Made by a program: the position numbers and the translations under genes. The notes under the pieces were generated by a model that did not search any database, had not been told where the DNA came from, and saw only the letters and a list, made by a program, of their open reading frames with translations. Shown in pieces: positions 44,327 to 56,737 of a stretch of DNA of 64,000 bases. The stretch's first letter is position 1. Every line of letters starts with the position of its first letter. Origin of the DNA: Hyphomonadaceae bacterium (lineage in GTDB: Bacteria; Pseudomonadota; Alphaproteobacteria; Caulobacterales; Hyphomonadaceae). Location: NCBI GenBank assembly GCA_028285145.1, contig JANQQC010000060.1:62001-126000 (forward strand), written 5' to 3'.

Positions 44327-45523
44327 TTAGGCGCCTTTCACAGCGTTCACGATTTTCTGGGCGGCGTCGTCGAGGTCATCAGCTGGGATGACGTTCAGGC
44401 CGGAGTTCGAAATGATCTCCTTGCCTTTCTCGACATTGGTGCCTTCGAGGCGGACGACGAGCGGGACGGCGAGATTGGTTTCCTTGACGGCCTGAATGAC
44501 GCCTTCGGCGATGACATCGCACTTCATGATGCCGCCGAAGATATTCACGAGAATGCCCTTCACGTTCGGGTCCTTCATGATGATCTTGAAGGCCGCGGCG
44601 ACCTTCTCGGCGTTGGCACCGCCGCCAACATCACAGAAGTTGGCTGGCTCCTCGCCGTACAGCTTGATGATGTCCATCGTCGCCATGGCGAGGCCTGCGC
44701 CGTTGACCATGCAGCCAATCGTGCCGTCGAGCGCGATATAGGCGAGGTCCCATTCGGAGGCCTCGATCTCTTTCTCGTCTTCCTCGGTCGTGTCGCGAAG
44801 CTCGACGATGTCGGGATGACGGAAGAGGGCATTACCATCGAAGCTCACCTTCGCGTCGAGCACGCGCAGGTCACCGCTGTCCATGACGATCAGCGGATTG
44901 ATTTCCAGCATCGACATGTCTTTCTCGGTGAAGGCTTTGTAGAGGATCGGGAACAGCTTCATGCCGTCTTCCCGTGCCTTGCCATCCAGTTTCAGTGCGT
45001 CGCAAAGCTTGGCGGCGTCGGCGTTCGTGACACCGGTCGTCGGGTCGACCGCGAGATTCAGGATTTTCTCCGGTGTACTGTGCGCGACTTCTTCGATGTC
45101 CATGCCGCCTTCGGTCGATGCGACGAAAGCTGGCGCGCCGCTGGCGCGATCGACGACCATGGAAAGATAGAGTTCGCGATCAATGTCTGCGCCGTCCTCG
45201 ATATAAAGGCGGTTCACCTGCTTGCCCTCAGCGCTGGTCTGCGCCGTGACGAGGTGATTGCCGAGCATCGCCTTGGCGTGCGCAATGGCTTCGTCCTTGG
45301 AGAAACCGAGGCGGACGCCGCCTTTTTCGCCGGCAGCGGCCTCAATGAACTTACCCTTGCCGCGTCCACCTGCGTGAATTTGGCTTTTCACGACCCAAAG
45401 AGGCCCTGGAAGCGCGTTCACCGCCGCTTCGATATCATCTGCTGACAGGACTGGGACACCGTCGGCGACGGGCGCGCCGAAGGATTTCAGGACGGCTTTC
45501 GCCTGATACTCGTGGATGTTCAT
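44327..45523 (-). CDS. sucC: Succinyl-CoA synthetase beta subunit
   Basis: A 398-residue subunit with an ATP-grasp N-terminal domain ([37 protein letters not shown]) and a C-terminal CoA-ligase domain ([32 protein letters not shown]). The ATG at 45523 gives the normal N-terminus; a longer reading to 45718 would add 65 unlikely residues. It is the first gene of the TCA row; mdh, common upstream in related genomes, is replaced here by an MFS transporter gene. Confidence 0.97.
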   Translation of the reverse strand: MNIHEYQAKAVLKSFGAPVADGVPVLSADDIEAAVNALPGPLWVVKSQIHAGGRGKGKFIEAAAGEKGGVRLGFSKDEAIAHAKAMLGNHLVTAQTSAEGKQVNRLYIEDGADIDRELYLSMVVDRASGAPAFVASTEGGMDIEEVAHSTPEKILNLAVDPTTGVTNADAAKLCDALKLDGKAREDGMKLFPILYKAFTEKDMSMLEINPLIVMDSGDLRVLDAKVSFDGNALFRHPDIVELRDTTEEDEKEIEASEWDLAYIALDGTIGCMVNGAGLAMATMDIIKLYGEEPANFCDVGGGANAEKVAAAFKIIMKDPNVKGILVNIFGGIMKCDVIAEGVIQAVKETNLAVPLVVRLEGTNVEKGKEIISNSGLNVIPADDLDDAAQKIVNAVKGA

Positions 45524-45657
45524 TAGGGGGGAGCCTCTTGCGCCGCTTCTTGGCAGCGATGAATCAGCGCCGCCTGCTGATCCGCTTATAACAAGCGGCT
45601 CTCGGCAGGCAACCGGCTGGGTCCAGCAAGCAGTACCCAGCTTCCCTTTTCCTGCAA

Positions 45658-46899
45658 TTACTGGCTTCTCGGGTCGATGTCGGCCCCAGCAACCGAGGTT
45701 GGCTGTGCAATCTCCCATCTCTCTTGATCGGCGGTTTCTGTCTGGTCGCGCTGGGTACGCCGGGTAAGCATTGCGATGGTTACGAAAAGGCTGAGCGCGG
45801 AGGCGAGAATGAACAGCCCGCCAGCGCCGAGCTGGGATCGGAAGGCCAACCCTGAAAGGGGCGGTCCCACCACGGAGCCCGCCGCCCAGACAAAGAGTAA
45901 ACCAGACATCACACGCGCGATCTGTTCGGACGTGGACCGGTCAATCGCGTGGGCGACTGCAACGCCATAGAAGGATAGTGAGCCGCCGCCCCAAAGCGCC
46001 AGCAGGACGAGCATTAATCCGTAAGGTGCGTGACCGGTCATAAGGCCAATGGCCAGTGCTGCGATGGCAGATATGCCCGCCATAATCGCCACGACCAGCC
46101 GCCGGTCAACGCGATCTGAGATACGACCGGCCGGCCATTGGGTCACCAGTCCGCCCAGCCATGCCGCCGCCATTGCGAAGGCTGCGGCCTGTGTGGCGAG
46201 ATCAATGCCCGGCGACATCCGCACGGCGAAAACGGGGAGCAAGGACAGCGTGCCTGAATTGATGACCCCGGCCATGAAGGCGGCAATGACGGCGGCTGGT
46301 GCAAGCTTGAAAAGATTGGCGAGCGAGAGTGGAGCTGTTTCGGGCCGGGGCGGTTCGCCGCGACGTGTCAGACACATGGGTGCGAGCGACAGAGCGAAAA
46401 ACACGCCGCACCAGAGATAGGCCCGCGCATCAAGCGAGACGGCACCCGCCGCAAAGAATGGCCCGATCAGAAGGGCGGCCTTCGCTACGACGTGGTAGAA
46501 GCCCGTGACAGCGCCGCGATTACGCGCCGGAGTTGCTTGCGAGAGCCAGGCTTCTGCGCTGGCGAACATCCAGGCAAAGCCCGCGCCGTGGACGATCCTT
46601 ATGACTGTCCAGGCAGCTGGATGCTGGAAGAGGTGCATCATCAGCGCGCCAGCGGCGGCGAGGGCTGCCGCCACCGAGAACACCCGAATGTTCCCGAAAG
46701 CTGTAATGGCGGCCGGCGCGGTGGCGGCACCTGCCATGAAACCGGCAGCATGGACAGCGGCGATCAGGCCGATGGCAAAAGCATCGACCCCCAGCGCGCT
46801 GAGGCCAAGTGGTGCGAGGAGGCCGAGCAGGCCGCCAGCGAGTTGCAGGATCCCGACGCCAATGATGATGGCGAAGACGTTCCTGTAGTCAGCAAACAT
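45658..46899 (-). CDS. MFS transporter
   Basis: A 413-residue major facilitator with twelve hydrophobic segments. The YcaD-like pattern is visible: [50 protein letters not shown] and [15 protein letters not shown] at the central loop (the cytoplasmic RxSDRxxRR motif). Substrate unknown. It lies upstream of sucC on the same strand with 134 bases between, so it may precede rather than belong to the TCA transcript. Confidence 0.88.
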   Translation of the reverse strand: MFADYRNVFAIIIGVGILQLAGGLLGLLAPLGLSALGVDAFAIGLIAAVHAAGFMAGAATAPAAITAFGNIRVFSVAAALAAAGALMMHLFQHPAAWTVIRIVHGAGFAWMFASAEAWLSQATPARNRGAVTGFYHVVAKAALLIGPFFAAGAVSLDARAYLWCGVFFALSLAPMCLTRRGEPPRPETAPLSLANLFKLAPAAVIAAFMAGVINSGTLSLLPVFAVRMSPGIDLATQAAAFAMAAAWLGGLVTQWPAGRISDRVDRRLVVAIMAGISAIAALAIGLMTGHAPYGLMLVLLALWGGGSLSFYGVAVAHAIDRSTSEQIARVMSGLLFVWAAGSVVGPPLSGLAFRSQLGAGGLFILASALSLFVTIAMLTRRTQRDQTETADQERWEIAQPTSVAGADIDPRSQ

Positions 46900-46923
46900 T
46901 GCCCCCTCTCCACCGCCTGGTGA

Positions 46924-48099
46924 TTAGCGGAATTTGGCGGTGGTCTCGCGCACCGTGACGCCCTCTACGTCATGGATGGCGAGATCAACCGTGCCGGCCT
47001 CCCAGTCGATCGAGAGCGATCCGAAGTTTTCAAGCGCATAGCCATCGCCAATCTGTGCCGCGTCGTGCTCTTCGCTTGTTTCTGAGAACGACAAATTGAG
47101 TGAAGAGGCTGTCAGTTCGTAGGCTGGATAGGGCAGGATATCGTCGCTGCGATAGAGGAATGACGTGTGGCGGTCTCCGGACACGAAGACGACGCCGTTT
47201 GCATTGGTGCGTTCTATCAGGTCGTAAAGATAGGCGCGCTCGGTTGGCATTTTGTCCCATGACTCCCAGCCATGGGCATTGGGAATGATTTGTATGGACG
47301 ATACGATGAGACGAAGGTCGGCCGGCTTGACGAGTTGGTTTTGCAGCCACGTCCATTGCGTGGAACCGAGCATGTCCTGCATCTGGGTTTCCGGTGCAGG
47401 GATGTAGCGTTCCTTGCCTGTCACACCCCATTCGTCGGTGGGCGTAAGGTCGGAGCGGAAGTAGCGCGTATCAAGGACGATGATCTGGGTACGCTGGCCC
47501 TCCGGGCCGAACATTCGGGCATGGTAGGTGCCCGGCCATGCCCCCACATCCTCATCGTCCAGACCCCAGAATGTTTCATGGATCTTTTCGGCCAACACCT
47601 TGAAGGCGAAGTCGCGTCCGCCATCATTCTCGCCATAGTCATGATCATCCCAAGCGACCATCATTGGATGCTTTTCGCGGACCGCGCGGAACTCCTCACG
47701 AAGGGCCAGTTCGTAGAAAGACTCTCGTAGCTCATCGAGCTCTGGCTGGTTGTTGACGTATGACCGACCGTCCCGGTCGCCATAGACGTTATCGCCAATC
47801 ATCAGGAAGAGATCAGCATCCTCTTTTGCGATCTGGGCGAGGGCGGGGCTGTACTGCTCTTCGTCGTTGCAGGACCCAACAAGAACGCGGGTCAACGGCA
47901 TCGTGCTCGCCGGGAGCGGCTTGCCCTCAGGCGCGACGGGTAGATCAGCCTGAGGGAAGTTGCGATAGTAATCGTTCAAGGCTTCCACGGCGCTGCCGGG
48001 AGGGGCGAATTCGCTCAGGATAGGAATGTCGCGGACGACAGATGACTGGCACCCCGCCAGAACCAAAGCTGCCAAACCGAGCCCGATGCGCTTCGCCAT
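46924..48099 (-). CDS. PhoD-like metallophosphatase lipoprotein
   Basis: A 391-residue alkaline phosphatase D-family protein. The signal ends in VLAGC (lipobox, Cys16), then come metal-binding elements of the PhoD core: GSCNDEE, MIGDNVYGDRDGR, AWDDHDYGENDGG, IIVLDTRYF and VFVSGDRHTSF. It lacks the usual fibronectin-like N-terminal domain of PhoD. The ATG at 48099 has GGAGGAG eight bases upstream, so I prefer it to a longer reading to 48462. It would act on phosphodiesters at the membrane face of the periplasm. It lies next to the TAXI-type gene. Confidence 0.9.
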   Translation of the reverse strand: MAKRIGLGLAALVLAGCQSSVVRDIPILSEFAPPGSAVEALNDYYRNFPQADLPVAPEGKPLPASTMPLTRVLVGSCNDEEQYSPALAQIAKEDADLFLMIGDNVYGDRDGRSYVNNQPELDELRESFYELALREEFRAVREKHPMMVAWDDHDYGENDGGRDFAFKVLAEKIHETFWGLDDEDVGAWPGTYHARMFGPEGQRTQIIVLDTRYFRSDLTPTDEWGVTGKERYIPAPETQMQDMLGSTQWTWLQNQLVKPADLRLIVSSIQIIPNAHGWESWDKMPTERAYLYDLIERTNANGVVFVSGDRHTSFLYRSDDILPYPAYELTASSLNLSFSETSEEHDAAQIGDGYALENFGSLSIDWEAGTVDLAIHDVEGVTVRETTAKFR

Positions 48100-48196
48100 G
48101 TCTCTCTCCTCCAGAACACATACCGTGTTAGCGCGCCTTACAGGACGTTTCACCTGCCTGACCTGAAGAAAGTCGACAAACTTAGCAATCGCCTGT

Positions 48197-49483
48197 TCAG
48201 GCAGCGGCCGGGCCAGGCTCGAGGTCGTTGAGGAGCTTTCGAACGAAGGCGATATGGTTTCGCAACCGATAGAGATCGTCAGTGTAAGAAAGGGGGACGT
48301 CGACCTTGCCGACCTCTTCCTGCAACCGGTCGAGTTGCTGACTGACAATATCGCGGTCTGGACCTGTCTTGGCGTTTCGGCCCTGAGTCTCAAGCTCCCG
48401 CAGGTCTGAGTACCAGACGTAGATCTTGCGTCGGACGCGCCAGCGATAAACCGGTGGGGCAAGCCTCACCAGCGGGATGAGCAGGGTGAGCAGCGGGATA
48501 AGCAGGATCCAGGCACGCTCAAGGAAATTGGCGACGCTGAACGAGAAGTAGCGGCGCAGAGCCGATGGGCCGCGCTCGTAATAGCGGCGGGCTTCGGGAG
48601 ACAGGTCGAGATCGATGAACTGGCCCGTCGGGAATGTTCCTGCGGGGGCGAGCAAGGAGCTTTCCCCGTGGATGAGCGTCGCGGAATCCAGCAGGAGCGA
48701 CTGAATCGCGGGGTGCAGTTCCTTGCGGACGGTCAACTGAGCAACAGGCGCAATGAGCGGGATATCCTCGGGTGGGGTGTCCGCGCCCACATCGACCACG
48801 CCGCGCAGCAGTGTAGCCGCGGCCAGAGCTGGTGAGCGGCGGCCAAGCGCGGGTGCGTGCTCGAACCGCAAAAGACGCACCTCCGGCGATAGTAGCAGCC
48901 GTTCAATGTAGGGTGCGTCAATCGAGGCGGAGAAGGCGGCAGCATCAAGGTCGCCGGCGAGAAGCGCTAATGCGGCGGCTGATCCACCCAGCGTGTCTTT
49001 TGCGGTATCGCTCCACGTCCCATTCCATTCGTTTTGAAGCATGAGGGCGAGGGCGCGTGTACCGGATCCCTGCGGCCCGATGCCAAGCCGCTGATTTCGC
49101 AGGCTCCCGAAGTCTTCCGCCTCACTATCGGCGCGGACAAACACCCAGAAGGGCTCATAGAAAAGGCCACCAAGTGTCTGCAGGTCCAGATCGGCTTCAC
49201 GGTCACCAATCCCGCCCTGAACGAGGCCGATATCGGCATCATTCATGGCAAGAAGAGAGAGGTTCTGAAGCGAGCCCGCTGTTTCAATGAGTTCGACCTC
49301 CACGCCTTCCTCCCGCATCAGCGCGGCGTATCGCTCTGCATAGGCATAGTAAGCGCCGCCGGGGCTTCCGGCTGCAATTGTAACGGTGTCAGGTGGCGCG
49401 GGATCGACATGGCGAAGAGCGATGATCATTCCGATGGTGGCGACAATCGCCAGCGGGCCATAGATCTTCAGAAAATCCCTCAT
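48197..49483 (-). CDS. TAXI-family TRAP-type solute receptor with C-terminal membrane segment
   Basis: A 428-residue protein with an uncleaved-looking N-terminal helix (GPLAIVATIGMIIAL), a TAXI solute-binding domain (TVTIAAGSPGGAYYAYAERY, NDADIGLVQGGI) and, unusually, a C-terminal membrane segment (AWILLIPLLTLLIPLVRLAP) followed by a basic cytoplasmic tail RWRVRRKIYVWYSDLRELE. No TRAP permease gene is adjacent, so it may work with a distant partner or as a sensor. The ligand is not predictable. It is divergent from the small-protein gene. Confidence 0.8.
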   Translation of the reverse strand: MRDFLKIYGPLAIVATIGMIIALRHVDPAPPDTVTIAAGSPGGAYYAYAERYAALMREEGVEVELIETAGSLQNLSLLAMNDADIGLVQGGIGDREADLDLQTLGGLFYEPFWVFVRADSEAEDFGSLRNQRLGIGPQGSGTRALALMLQNEWNGTWSDTAKDTLGGSAAALALLAGDLDAAAFSASIDAPYIERLLLSPEVRLLRFEHAPALGRRSPALAAATLLRGVVDVGADTPPEDIPLIAPVAQLTVRKELHPAIQSLLLDSATLIHGESSLLAPAGTFPTGQFIDLDLSPEARRYYERGPSALRRYFSFSVANFLERAWILLIPLLTLLIPLVRLAPPVYRWRVRRKIYVWYSDLRELETQGRNAKTGPDRDIVSQQLDRLQEEVGKVDVPLSYTDDLYRLRNHIAFVRKLLNDLEPGPAAA

Positions 49484-49692
49484 GGCACCCCTCTTCGTCC
49501 GGCAGGAACCCGTAGCGGTCTAGCGCGTTCACTTCAAGACAAGCGAATAAGGCGATGCCATGGCAGGCTCGCCCGGAAATCGCCCAATGCAAGCCGCGTA
49601 TGAACCCTATTCCAGATCGACAGTCGTACTTACAGAACACAGCGTCCATTTAACACTCACAACGAGACGCAGAACACGCAAGGAGCCAACCA

Positions 49693-49806
49693 ATGCAAGC
49701 TGATCATATCATCTCCCGTAGCATGACCATCGGTTTCATGGCGATTGTGGCTCTAACAGCGCTGTCCCTTGCGCTTGCGCCGTCTCCCTCGCTCTTTGCG
49801 GGCTAG
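49693..49806 (+). CDS. Small hydrophobic protein (37 residues) with strong ribosome site
   Basis: A 37-residue frame beginning at ATG 49693, immediately after AAGGAG with good spacing. The product MQADHIISRSMTIGFMAIVA continues into a membrane-like segment LTALSLALAPSP. It is divergent from the TAXI gene and followed by a structured region and a terminator. The perfect ribosome site, isolated position and terminator all support a real transcript. It may be a small membrane protein; there is no family I can name. Confidence 0.6.
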   Translation: MQADHIISRSMTIGFMAIVALTALSLALAPSPSLFAG

Positions 49807-49819
49807 TTTCTGACCAAGA

Positions 49820-49870
49820 CCCTGCTGGCGGCTTTCCTCCCCCTCCCACGCCGAAAGGCGACGCCAGTTA
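49820..49870 (+). other. Nested stem-loops downstream of the small gene
   Basis: CTGGCG (near 49823) pairs with CGCCAG (near 49862), enclosing an inner hairpin CGCC-GAAA-GGCG (a GNRA-type tetraloop). Together with the terminator just after it, the 3' part of the small transcript could be highly structured. Whether it is functional RNA or simply a long 3' end is not known. Confidence 0.35.
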
Positions 49871-49875
49871 GGAGG

Positions 49876-49904
49876 CCCCCGCGATGGTTCGCCCGTCGCG
49901 GGGG
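49876..49904. terminator. GC-rich terminator between small gene and rlmH
   Basis: Arms CCCCCGCGA and TCGCGGGGG (9 bases, perfect) around an 11-base loop. It lies after the small plus-strand gene and just before the stop of the convergent rlmH gene. The T-tract is short (TCGTTT) on the plus strand. Confidence 0.7.
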
Positions 49905-49913
49905 TCGTTTGCT

Positions 49914-50378
49914 TCAGGCCTTGTGGTAGGGCGTTCCGGCCAGGATCGACGCAGCGCGATAGAGCTGTTCAGCGAGCATGGCGCGGACCAGCTTGTGCGG
50001 CCACGTCGCGACCCCGAAGGACAGGGTGTCCGGCGCAGCGGCTTTTATGGCCTCGCCATAGCCTTCAGCGCCGCCAATTAGAAAAACGAGATCAGTGTCG
50101 CCTGCGTCCCGCCAGCGCGCGATGTTCCGGGCAAGAACCTTTGAGCGCTGTTCCGGCCCGTATTCGTCCAGCCGAATGACCCGAGCGCCCGTCGGGATCT
50201 TCGCGATCAGCCGTTCGGCTTCTGCCTCCAGCCCGCCGCCGCTGGCGACTTCGGTTTCGGACAGGCCGCGAAAGCCGAGCTGTTTGCCGGACTTCCGAAA
50301 ACGTGTGGCATAATCGTCGAAGAGCTCACGCTCCGGCCCCGATTTCATCTGGCTGACGGCGATGATGTGCAGTTTCAA
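49914..50378 (-). CDS. rlmH: 23S rRNA pseudouridine1915-N3 methyltransferase
   Basis: A 154-residue SPOUT methyltransferase acting on 70S ribosomes. The SAM knot has VFLIGGAEGYG and the C-terminal LSFGVATWPHKLVRAMLAEQLYRAASILAGTPYHK is diagnostic. It follows rsfS by 6 bases in the conserved nadD-rsfS-rlmH order. Confidence 0.96.
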   Translation of the reverse strand: MKLHIIAVSQMKSGPERELFDDYATRFRKSGKQLGFRGLSETEVASGGGLEAEAERLIAKIPTGARVIRLDEYGPEQRSKVLARNIARWRDAGDTDLVFLIGGAEGYGEAIKAAAPDTLSFGVATWPHKLVRAMLAEQLYRAASILAGTPYHKA

Positions 50379-50384
50379 GCGCGG

Positions 50385-50819
50385 TCAGTTCTCGCGGGCG
50401 TGACTGCTCGCGTCTTCGCCCCAGATGCGTTCCAGATTGTAGAAAGCACGCACTTCCGGGCGGAAGATATGGACAACAATGTCGCCTGTATCAATCAGGA
50501 CCCAGTCTGCATTCGGCAATCCTTCGACACGCGCACGACCGGTGCCGAGCTCCTTGAGCCGGCGCACGACATGATCAGCCAGCGAGGACACGTGCCGCGC
50601 GGATCGCCCGGAGGCGATGATCATCTGATCTGCGATGGAGGATTTTCCCTCAAGGTCGATGACGAGAAGCTCTTCGGCTTTATCATCCTCAAGCGAGGCA
50701 ATAACGGCTTCGGCGAGTTGTTCGACGCTTGCTTGGGCTTCGGAAGCGGTTTTGGTGGACCGCTCATGTGAGACAGGCAGGGTTTTGATCCTCTTTCTAT
50801 TCGAACCAATTCTTAGCAC
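50385..50819 (-). CDS. rsfS: Ribosome silencing factor
   Basis: A 144-residue RsfS/Iojap protein that binds L14 and blocks 50S-30S joining under starvation. Motifs: DDKAEELLVIDLEGKSSIADQMIIASG, RSARHVSSLADHVVRRLKE, and VEGLPNADWVLIDTGDIVVHIFRPEVRAFYNLERIW. The listed start is a GTG; the N-terminal ~25 residues before the core are variable and a start slightly downstream is possible. It is followed directly by rlmH. Confidence 0.94.
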   Translation of the reverse strand: MLRIGSNRKRIKTLPVSHERSTKTASEAQASVEQLAEAVIASLEDDKAEELLVIDLEGKSSIADQMIIASGRSARHVSSLADHVVRRLKELGTGRARVEGLPNADWVLIDTGDIVVHIFRPEVRAFYNLERIWGEDASSHAREN

Positions 50820-50855
50820 GGCTTGGCGAGCGCACCTAGACGCTTTTGATGCCGG

Positions 50856-51482
50856 TTAGCTGACAGTCCTGAAAGGATTCCGCGCACGGGCCGAGCGGCG
50901 AAGCGCGGTCGAGGATGCCGGATGCCATGGTGCGTTCAGGTAAGCCCATGCAGGTGGGCGGGCGAGAGGCAAGAGTGGAGCATCGGCGCTGTCGTAACGG
51001 GCTGAGCCGAATGTTGTGGCAAAGCGAGAGAGACGCGCCGACGGCCCCGCGCCCGGACGAGCGATCACACAGATCGGGATCTGATGCGCGATTTCTTGCC
51101 AGCTACCCCAGTGGTGGAAGCCGGGCAGGTTATCCGCGCCCATGATCCAGACGAAGTGTGCAGACGGCGCGCGCGCTTTCAGACGGCGCAGCAGGTCTCG
51201 CGTATAATTCACACCGAGCCTAGTTTCGATGTCAGTGACAATCATGCGTGGATGGGCCGCGAGGCGGGCAGCCGAGGCGATGCGGGCATCATAGCTGCCA
51301 TGGCTCTCTTTCAGGGGGTTACCGCGCGCGACGATCCACCAGACCCAGTCCAGGTTCATCCGGCGCATCGCGGTTTCCGCAACATGGAGATGTCCTTCAT
51401 GCGCTGGATTGAAGGAACCGCCGAACAGGCCGATTTTCAGCCCTGCTGACGGCCCGGGCAGTTTGACGGAGCCGGAAGTCAC
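50856..51482 (-). CDS. nadD: Nicotinate-nucleotide adenylyltransferase
   Basis: A 208-residue adenylyltransferase of NAD synthesis (nicotinate mononucleotide to NaAD). GLFGGSFNPAHEGHLHVAE is the diagnostic N-terminal nucleotide motif. VNYTRDLLRRL and IMGADNLPGFHHWGSWQEI are intact. The C-terminus is basic. It lies 10 bases after the proA stop, in the conserved proA-nadD-rsfS order. Confidence 0.95.
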   Translation of the reverse strand: MTSGSVKLPGPSAGLKIGLFGGSFNPAHEGHLHVAETAMRRMNLDWVWWIVARGNPLKESHGSYDARIASAARLAAHPRMIVTDIETRLGVNYTRDLLRRLKARAPSAHFVWIMGADNLPGFHHWGSWQEIAHQIPICVIARPGAGPSARLSRFATTFGSARYDSADAPLLPLARPPAWAYLNAPWHPASSTALRRSARARNPFRTVS

Positions 51483-51492
51483 GCGGTCAGAT

Positions 51493-52779
51493 TCACGGGC
51501 GAGTCTGGCCCGTCCCCCGAACGACGTATTTGAAGATGGTCAGCTGATCGGCACCCACGGGCCCGCGGGCATGGATGCGGCCGGTCGCGATGCCGATCTC
51601 AGCACCCATACCGAACTCTCCGCCATCCGCGAACTGTGTTGAGGCGTTGTGCATGACGATGGCGCTGTCGACATCCGAAAGGAAGCGTTCGGCGACCGCC
51701 GCATCCTCGGTGATTACCGTTTCGGTGTGTCCGGACGACCATTCGGAAATGTGGGCAAGGGCCCCATCGATACCGTCTACGATTTTCACAGCGAGGACCG
51801 GCGCGAGATACTCGGTCTGCCAGTCTTCTTCCGTTGCAGTCCTCATCTCCGGAACGAGTTTGCGAGCCCCCTCATCGCCGCGAAGTTCACATCCGGCGGC
51901 GATTAGGGCCTCGGCAATTGAAGGCAGCAGGTCGGCGGCTGCAGCGCTATCGACAAGCAGTTTCTCGAGAGACCCGCAGATTCCGGTGCGGCGCATCTTG
52001 GCGTTGAGGACGATCTCAACGGCTTTGGCAGGATCAGCCGCCTTATCGACGTAAGCGTGGCAAAGGCCCTCAAGGTGCCCAATGACGGGAACGCGGGCTT
52101 CGGCCTGGACGCGTTCGACGAGACCGCGGCCGCCGCGGGGAACGACGACGTCCAACTGGCCGCCCAGCCCGCCAAGGAGGTGCCCCACGGCTTCTCTGTC
52201 GGTCGTCGGTACGAGCTGGACCGCGTCTTCAGGCAGCCCTCGATCGGCCAGCGCGCCGCGCATTGCAGTGGCGATGGCTCCGGAAGCGTTCGCGCTTTCC
52301 GATCCACATCTCAGAATGGCGGCGTTGCCGGAGCGAACGCAAAGCGCAGCGGCGTCTGCGGTCACGTTCGGGCGGCTCTCATAGATGATGCCGATCACAC
52401 CGAGCGGAACGGCGACGCGCGCGATGTCGAGGCCGGAAGGCACTGTCCAGCGGGCAAGTTCCCGTCCAACCGGATCGGGCAGGACAGCCACTGCTTCAAG
52501 ACCGGCGGCGATGCTCTCGATCCGGGCGGCGTCGAGTGCAAGGCGGTCCATCAGTGCAGGGGAGAGGTCTTTCGCCCTGCCGATGTCCAGATCCTTCTGG
52601 TTGGCGGCGAGGATATCGCTTTCGGCGGCGCGGATCGCATTCGCCATCGCTGACAGCGCGCGGGAGCGCTCATCCGGCGTTCGCTGCGCCATGGCTCTAG
52701 ACGCCGCGCGCGCGCGGGCCCCCATGTCCATCATGGCGTCCGCGAGCGCGGCGTCTGGCAATGCTTCGTGCTTGGTCAT
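51493..52779 (-). CDS. proA: Gamma-glutamyl phosphate reductase
   Basis: A 428-residue NADPH-dependent reductase, second step of proline synthesis, aldehyde-dehydrogenase fold. [35 protein letters not shown] is the family block, and the catalytic cysteine is in [15 protein letters not shown]. The N-terminal [17 protein letters not shown] is typical too. One base separates it from proB upstream, so both are in one message. Confidence 0.97.
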   Translation of the reverse strand: MTKHEALPDAALADAMMDMGARARAASRAMAQRTPDERSRALSAMANAIRAAESDILAANQKDLDIGRAKDLSPALMDRLALDAARIESIAAGLEAVAVLPDPVGRELARWTVPSGLDIARVAVPLGVIGIIYESRPNVTADAAALCVRSGNAAILRCGSESANASGAIATAMRGALADRGLPEDAVQLVPTTDREAVGHLLGGLGGQLDVVVPRGGRGLVERVQAEARVPVIGHLEGLCHAYVDKAADPAKAVEIVLNAKMRRTGICGSLEKLLVDSAAAADLLPSIAEALIAAGCELRGDEGARKLVPEMRTATEEDWQTEYLAPVLAVKIVDGIDGALAHISEWSSGHTETVITEDAAVAERFLSDVDSAIVMHNASTQFADGGEFGMGAEIGIATGRIHARGPVGADQLTIFKYVVRGTGQTRP

Positions 52780-52780
52780 G

Positions 52781-55459
<2,679 letters not shown>

Positions 55460-55516
55460 ATCGACCTCCGTCGCTGCCTGATCTGTCAGGCTGATAGTGC
55501 TGGGAGGAATGAAAAA

Positions 55517-55539
55517 GGGGAGGCGCGGCCCGCCTCCCC
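55517..55539 (-). terminator. Rho-independent terminator of rplU-rpmA
   Basis: Perfect 9-base arms GGGGAGGCG and CGCCTCCCC with a 5-base loop. On the minus strand the hairpin is followed by a run of five T, the classical form. It lies after rpmA and before the acetyltransferase gene. Confidence 0.85.
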
Positions 55540-55557
55540 AAACATGAGTTCTGTTTG

Positions 55558-55582
55558 ATCGGGCCGTGTCTCACGGCCCGAT
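55558..55582 (-). terminator. Second hairpin just after rpmA
   Basis: A very stable inverted repeat of 11 bases (ATCGGGCCGTG and CACGGCCCGAT) with a 3-base loop, placed 10 bases after the rpmA stop. There is no T-tract; it may stabilise the mRNA end or act with the next hairpin. Confidence 0.5.
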
Positions 55583-55592
55583 ATGTGGACCG

Positions 55593-55862
55593 CTATTCAG
55601 CTGCTTCGGCGACCGGAAGGACAGAGACGTACTGGCGGTTACCGGCCTTGCGGCGGAACTCGACCTTGCCTTCCACGAGCGCAAAGAGGGTATGGTCCTT
55701 GCCCATGCCGACATTCTGACCCGGATAGGTCTTCGTGCCGCGCTGGCGAATAATGATATTGCCGGGCACGACATGCTCGCCGCCATACTTCTTGACGCCG
55801 AGATACTTAGGATTTGAGTCGCGACCGTTCTTGGATGAGCCGCCTGATTTCTTATGAGCCAT
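55593..55862 (-). CDS. rpmA: 50S ribosomal protein L27
   Basis: An 89-residue ribosomal protein with the conserved [22 protein letters not shown] start, [18 protein letters not shown] and [12 protein letters not shown]. Its N-terminus reaches the peptidyl-transferase centre. The length is normal. It follows rplU by 38 bases. Confidence 0.98.
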   Translation of the reverse strand: MAHKKSGGSSKNGRDSNPKYLGVKKYGGEHVVPGNIIIRQRGTKTYPGQNVGMGKDHTLFALVEGKVEFRRKAGNRQYVSVLPVAEAAE

Positions 55863-55900
55863 CTCTGGTCTCCGTGTCTCTTGCCGGGTCTATACCCGAA

Positions 55901-56521
55901 TTATGCGTCGCCTGCGAGGTCTTTGGCCTGGGCAACCCAGTCATTGCTCTCGAACTTGCCGGATGCACCGATCTTCTCTTCGAGCGCGGCAATGTCGTCT
56001 TCCGACATCGCTGCGATCTGAGCGAACGTCGTTACGCCTTCGCCGTTGAGTTTCTCAGCGAAGACTTTGCCGAGGCCCTTCATCTTGGTCAGATCGTCGC
56101 CGCCTTCAGCTTTCGCGGCAGGCGCTGGCGTAACCTCCTTGGCCGTTTCAGCTTTTGGCTCGTCAGCTGGCTTTGGGGCCGCCTTCTTCTTGGCGGGGGC
56201 CTTTTTGCCGTCGGCAAGGATCGACGTGATCTTCACAACGGTTTCGAGCTGGCGATGACCCTTCTTGCGCCGGTACGTATTCCGCTGGCGCTTCTTCATG
56301 ATCAGCTTTTTGTCGCCCTTGCGCTGCTCGGCGACTTCGCCGACCACGCTAGCACCGGCGACCAGAGGCTCACCTATTGTGACGTTTCCGCCGTCTCCAA
56401 GCATCAGCACATCGCCGAACGTAATGTCAGCGCCGGCATCGCCGTCGAGCTTCTCGACCACGATTTCGTCGCCCTCTGCGACTTTATACTGCTTGCCACC
56501 TGTCTTGATGACCGCGAACAT
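55901..56521 (-). CDS. rplU: 50S ribosomal protein L21 with C-terminal extension
   Basis: A 206-residue L21. The first ~103 residues are the normal ribosomal domain ([31 protein letters not shown]). A Lys/Ala/Pro-rich linker ([16 protein letters not shown]) then leads to a helix-hairpin-helix-type unit (about 140-206, [29 protein letters not shown]), resembling the ends seen in alphaproteobacterial L21. The extension is known in the group; its function is not. Confidence 0.96.
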   Translation of the reverse strand: MFAVIKTGGKQYKVAEGDEIVVEKLDGDAGADITFGDVLMLGDGGNVTIGEPLVAGASVVGEVAEQRKGDKKLIMKKRQRNTYRRKKGHRQLETVVKITSILADGKKAPAKKKAAPKPADEPKAETAKEVTPAPAAKAEGGDDLTKMKGLGKVFAEKLNGEGVTTFAQIAAMSEDDIAALEEKIGASGKFESNDWVAQAKDLAGDA

Positions 56522-56737
56522 GGCCTCATCCCTTCGGCATTCGTCAAAATGAAAGGCACCCGCTCGCTTTCGCGGCGGGGCCGAAGAGGGGGATAAACAC
56601 TATGAGTCCCGTGCTGTCAAATGCCGTCTTCAGCCCTTTGTTCATGGGCGGCTGACCGGGTCCGGACATTCGGCTCAAAAGCTGGTTGGCCCAGCCTCCG
56701 GATCGGGGTTCGTGCTGTGTTTACAGCGCTCTAGGGC
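56522..56737. other. Gap between the type I secretion operon end and rplU
   Basis: A 216-base gap holding the rplU promoter and leader and the end of the secretion transcript. I see two short hairpins near 56680-56730 (arms GCTGG/CCAGC and GCTGT/ACAGC) but no strong terminator, and no gene. Confidence 0.5.
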
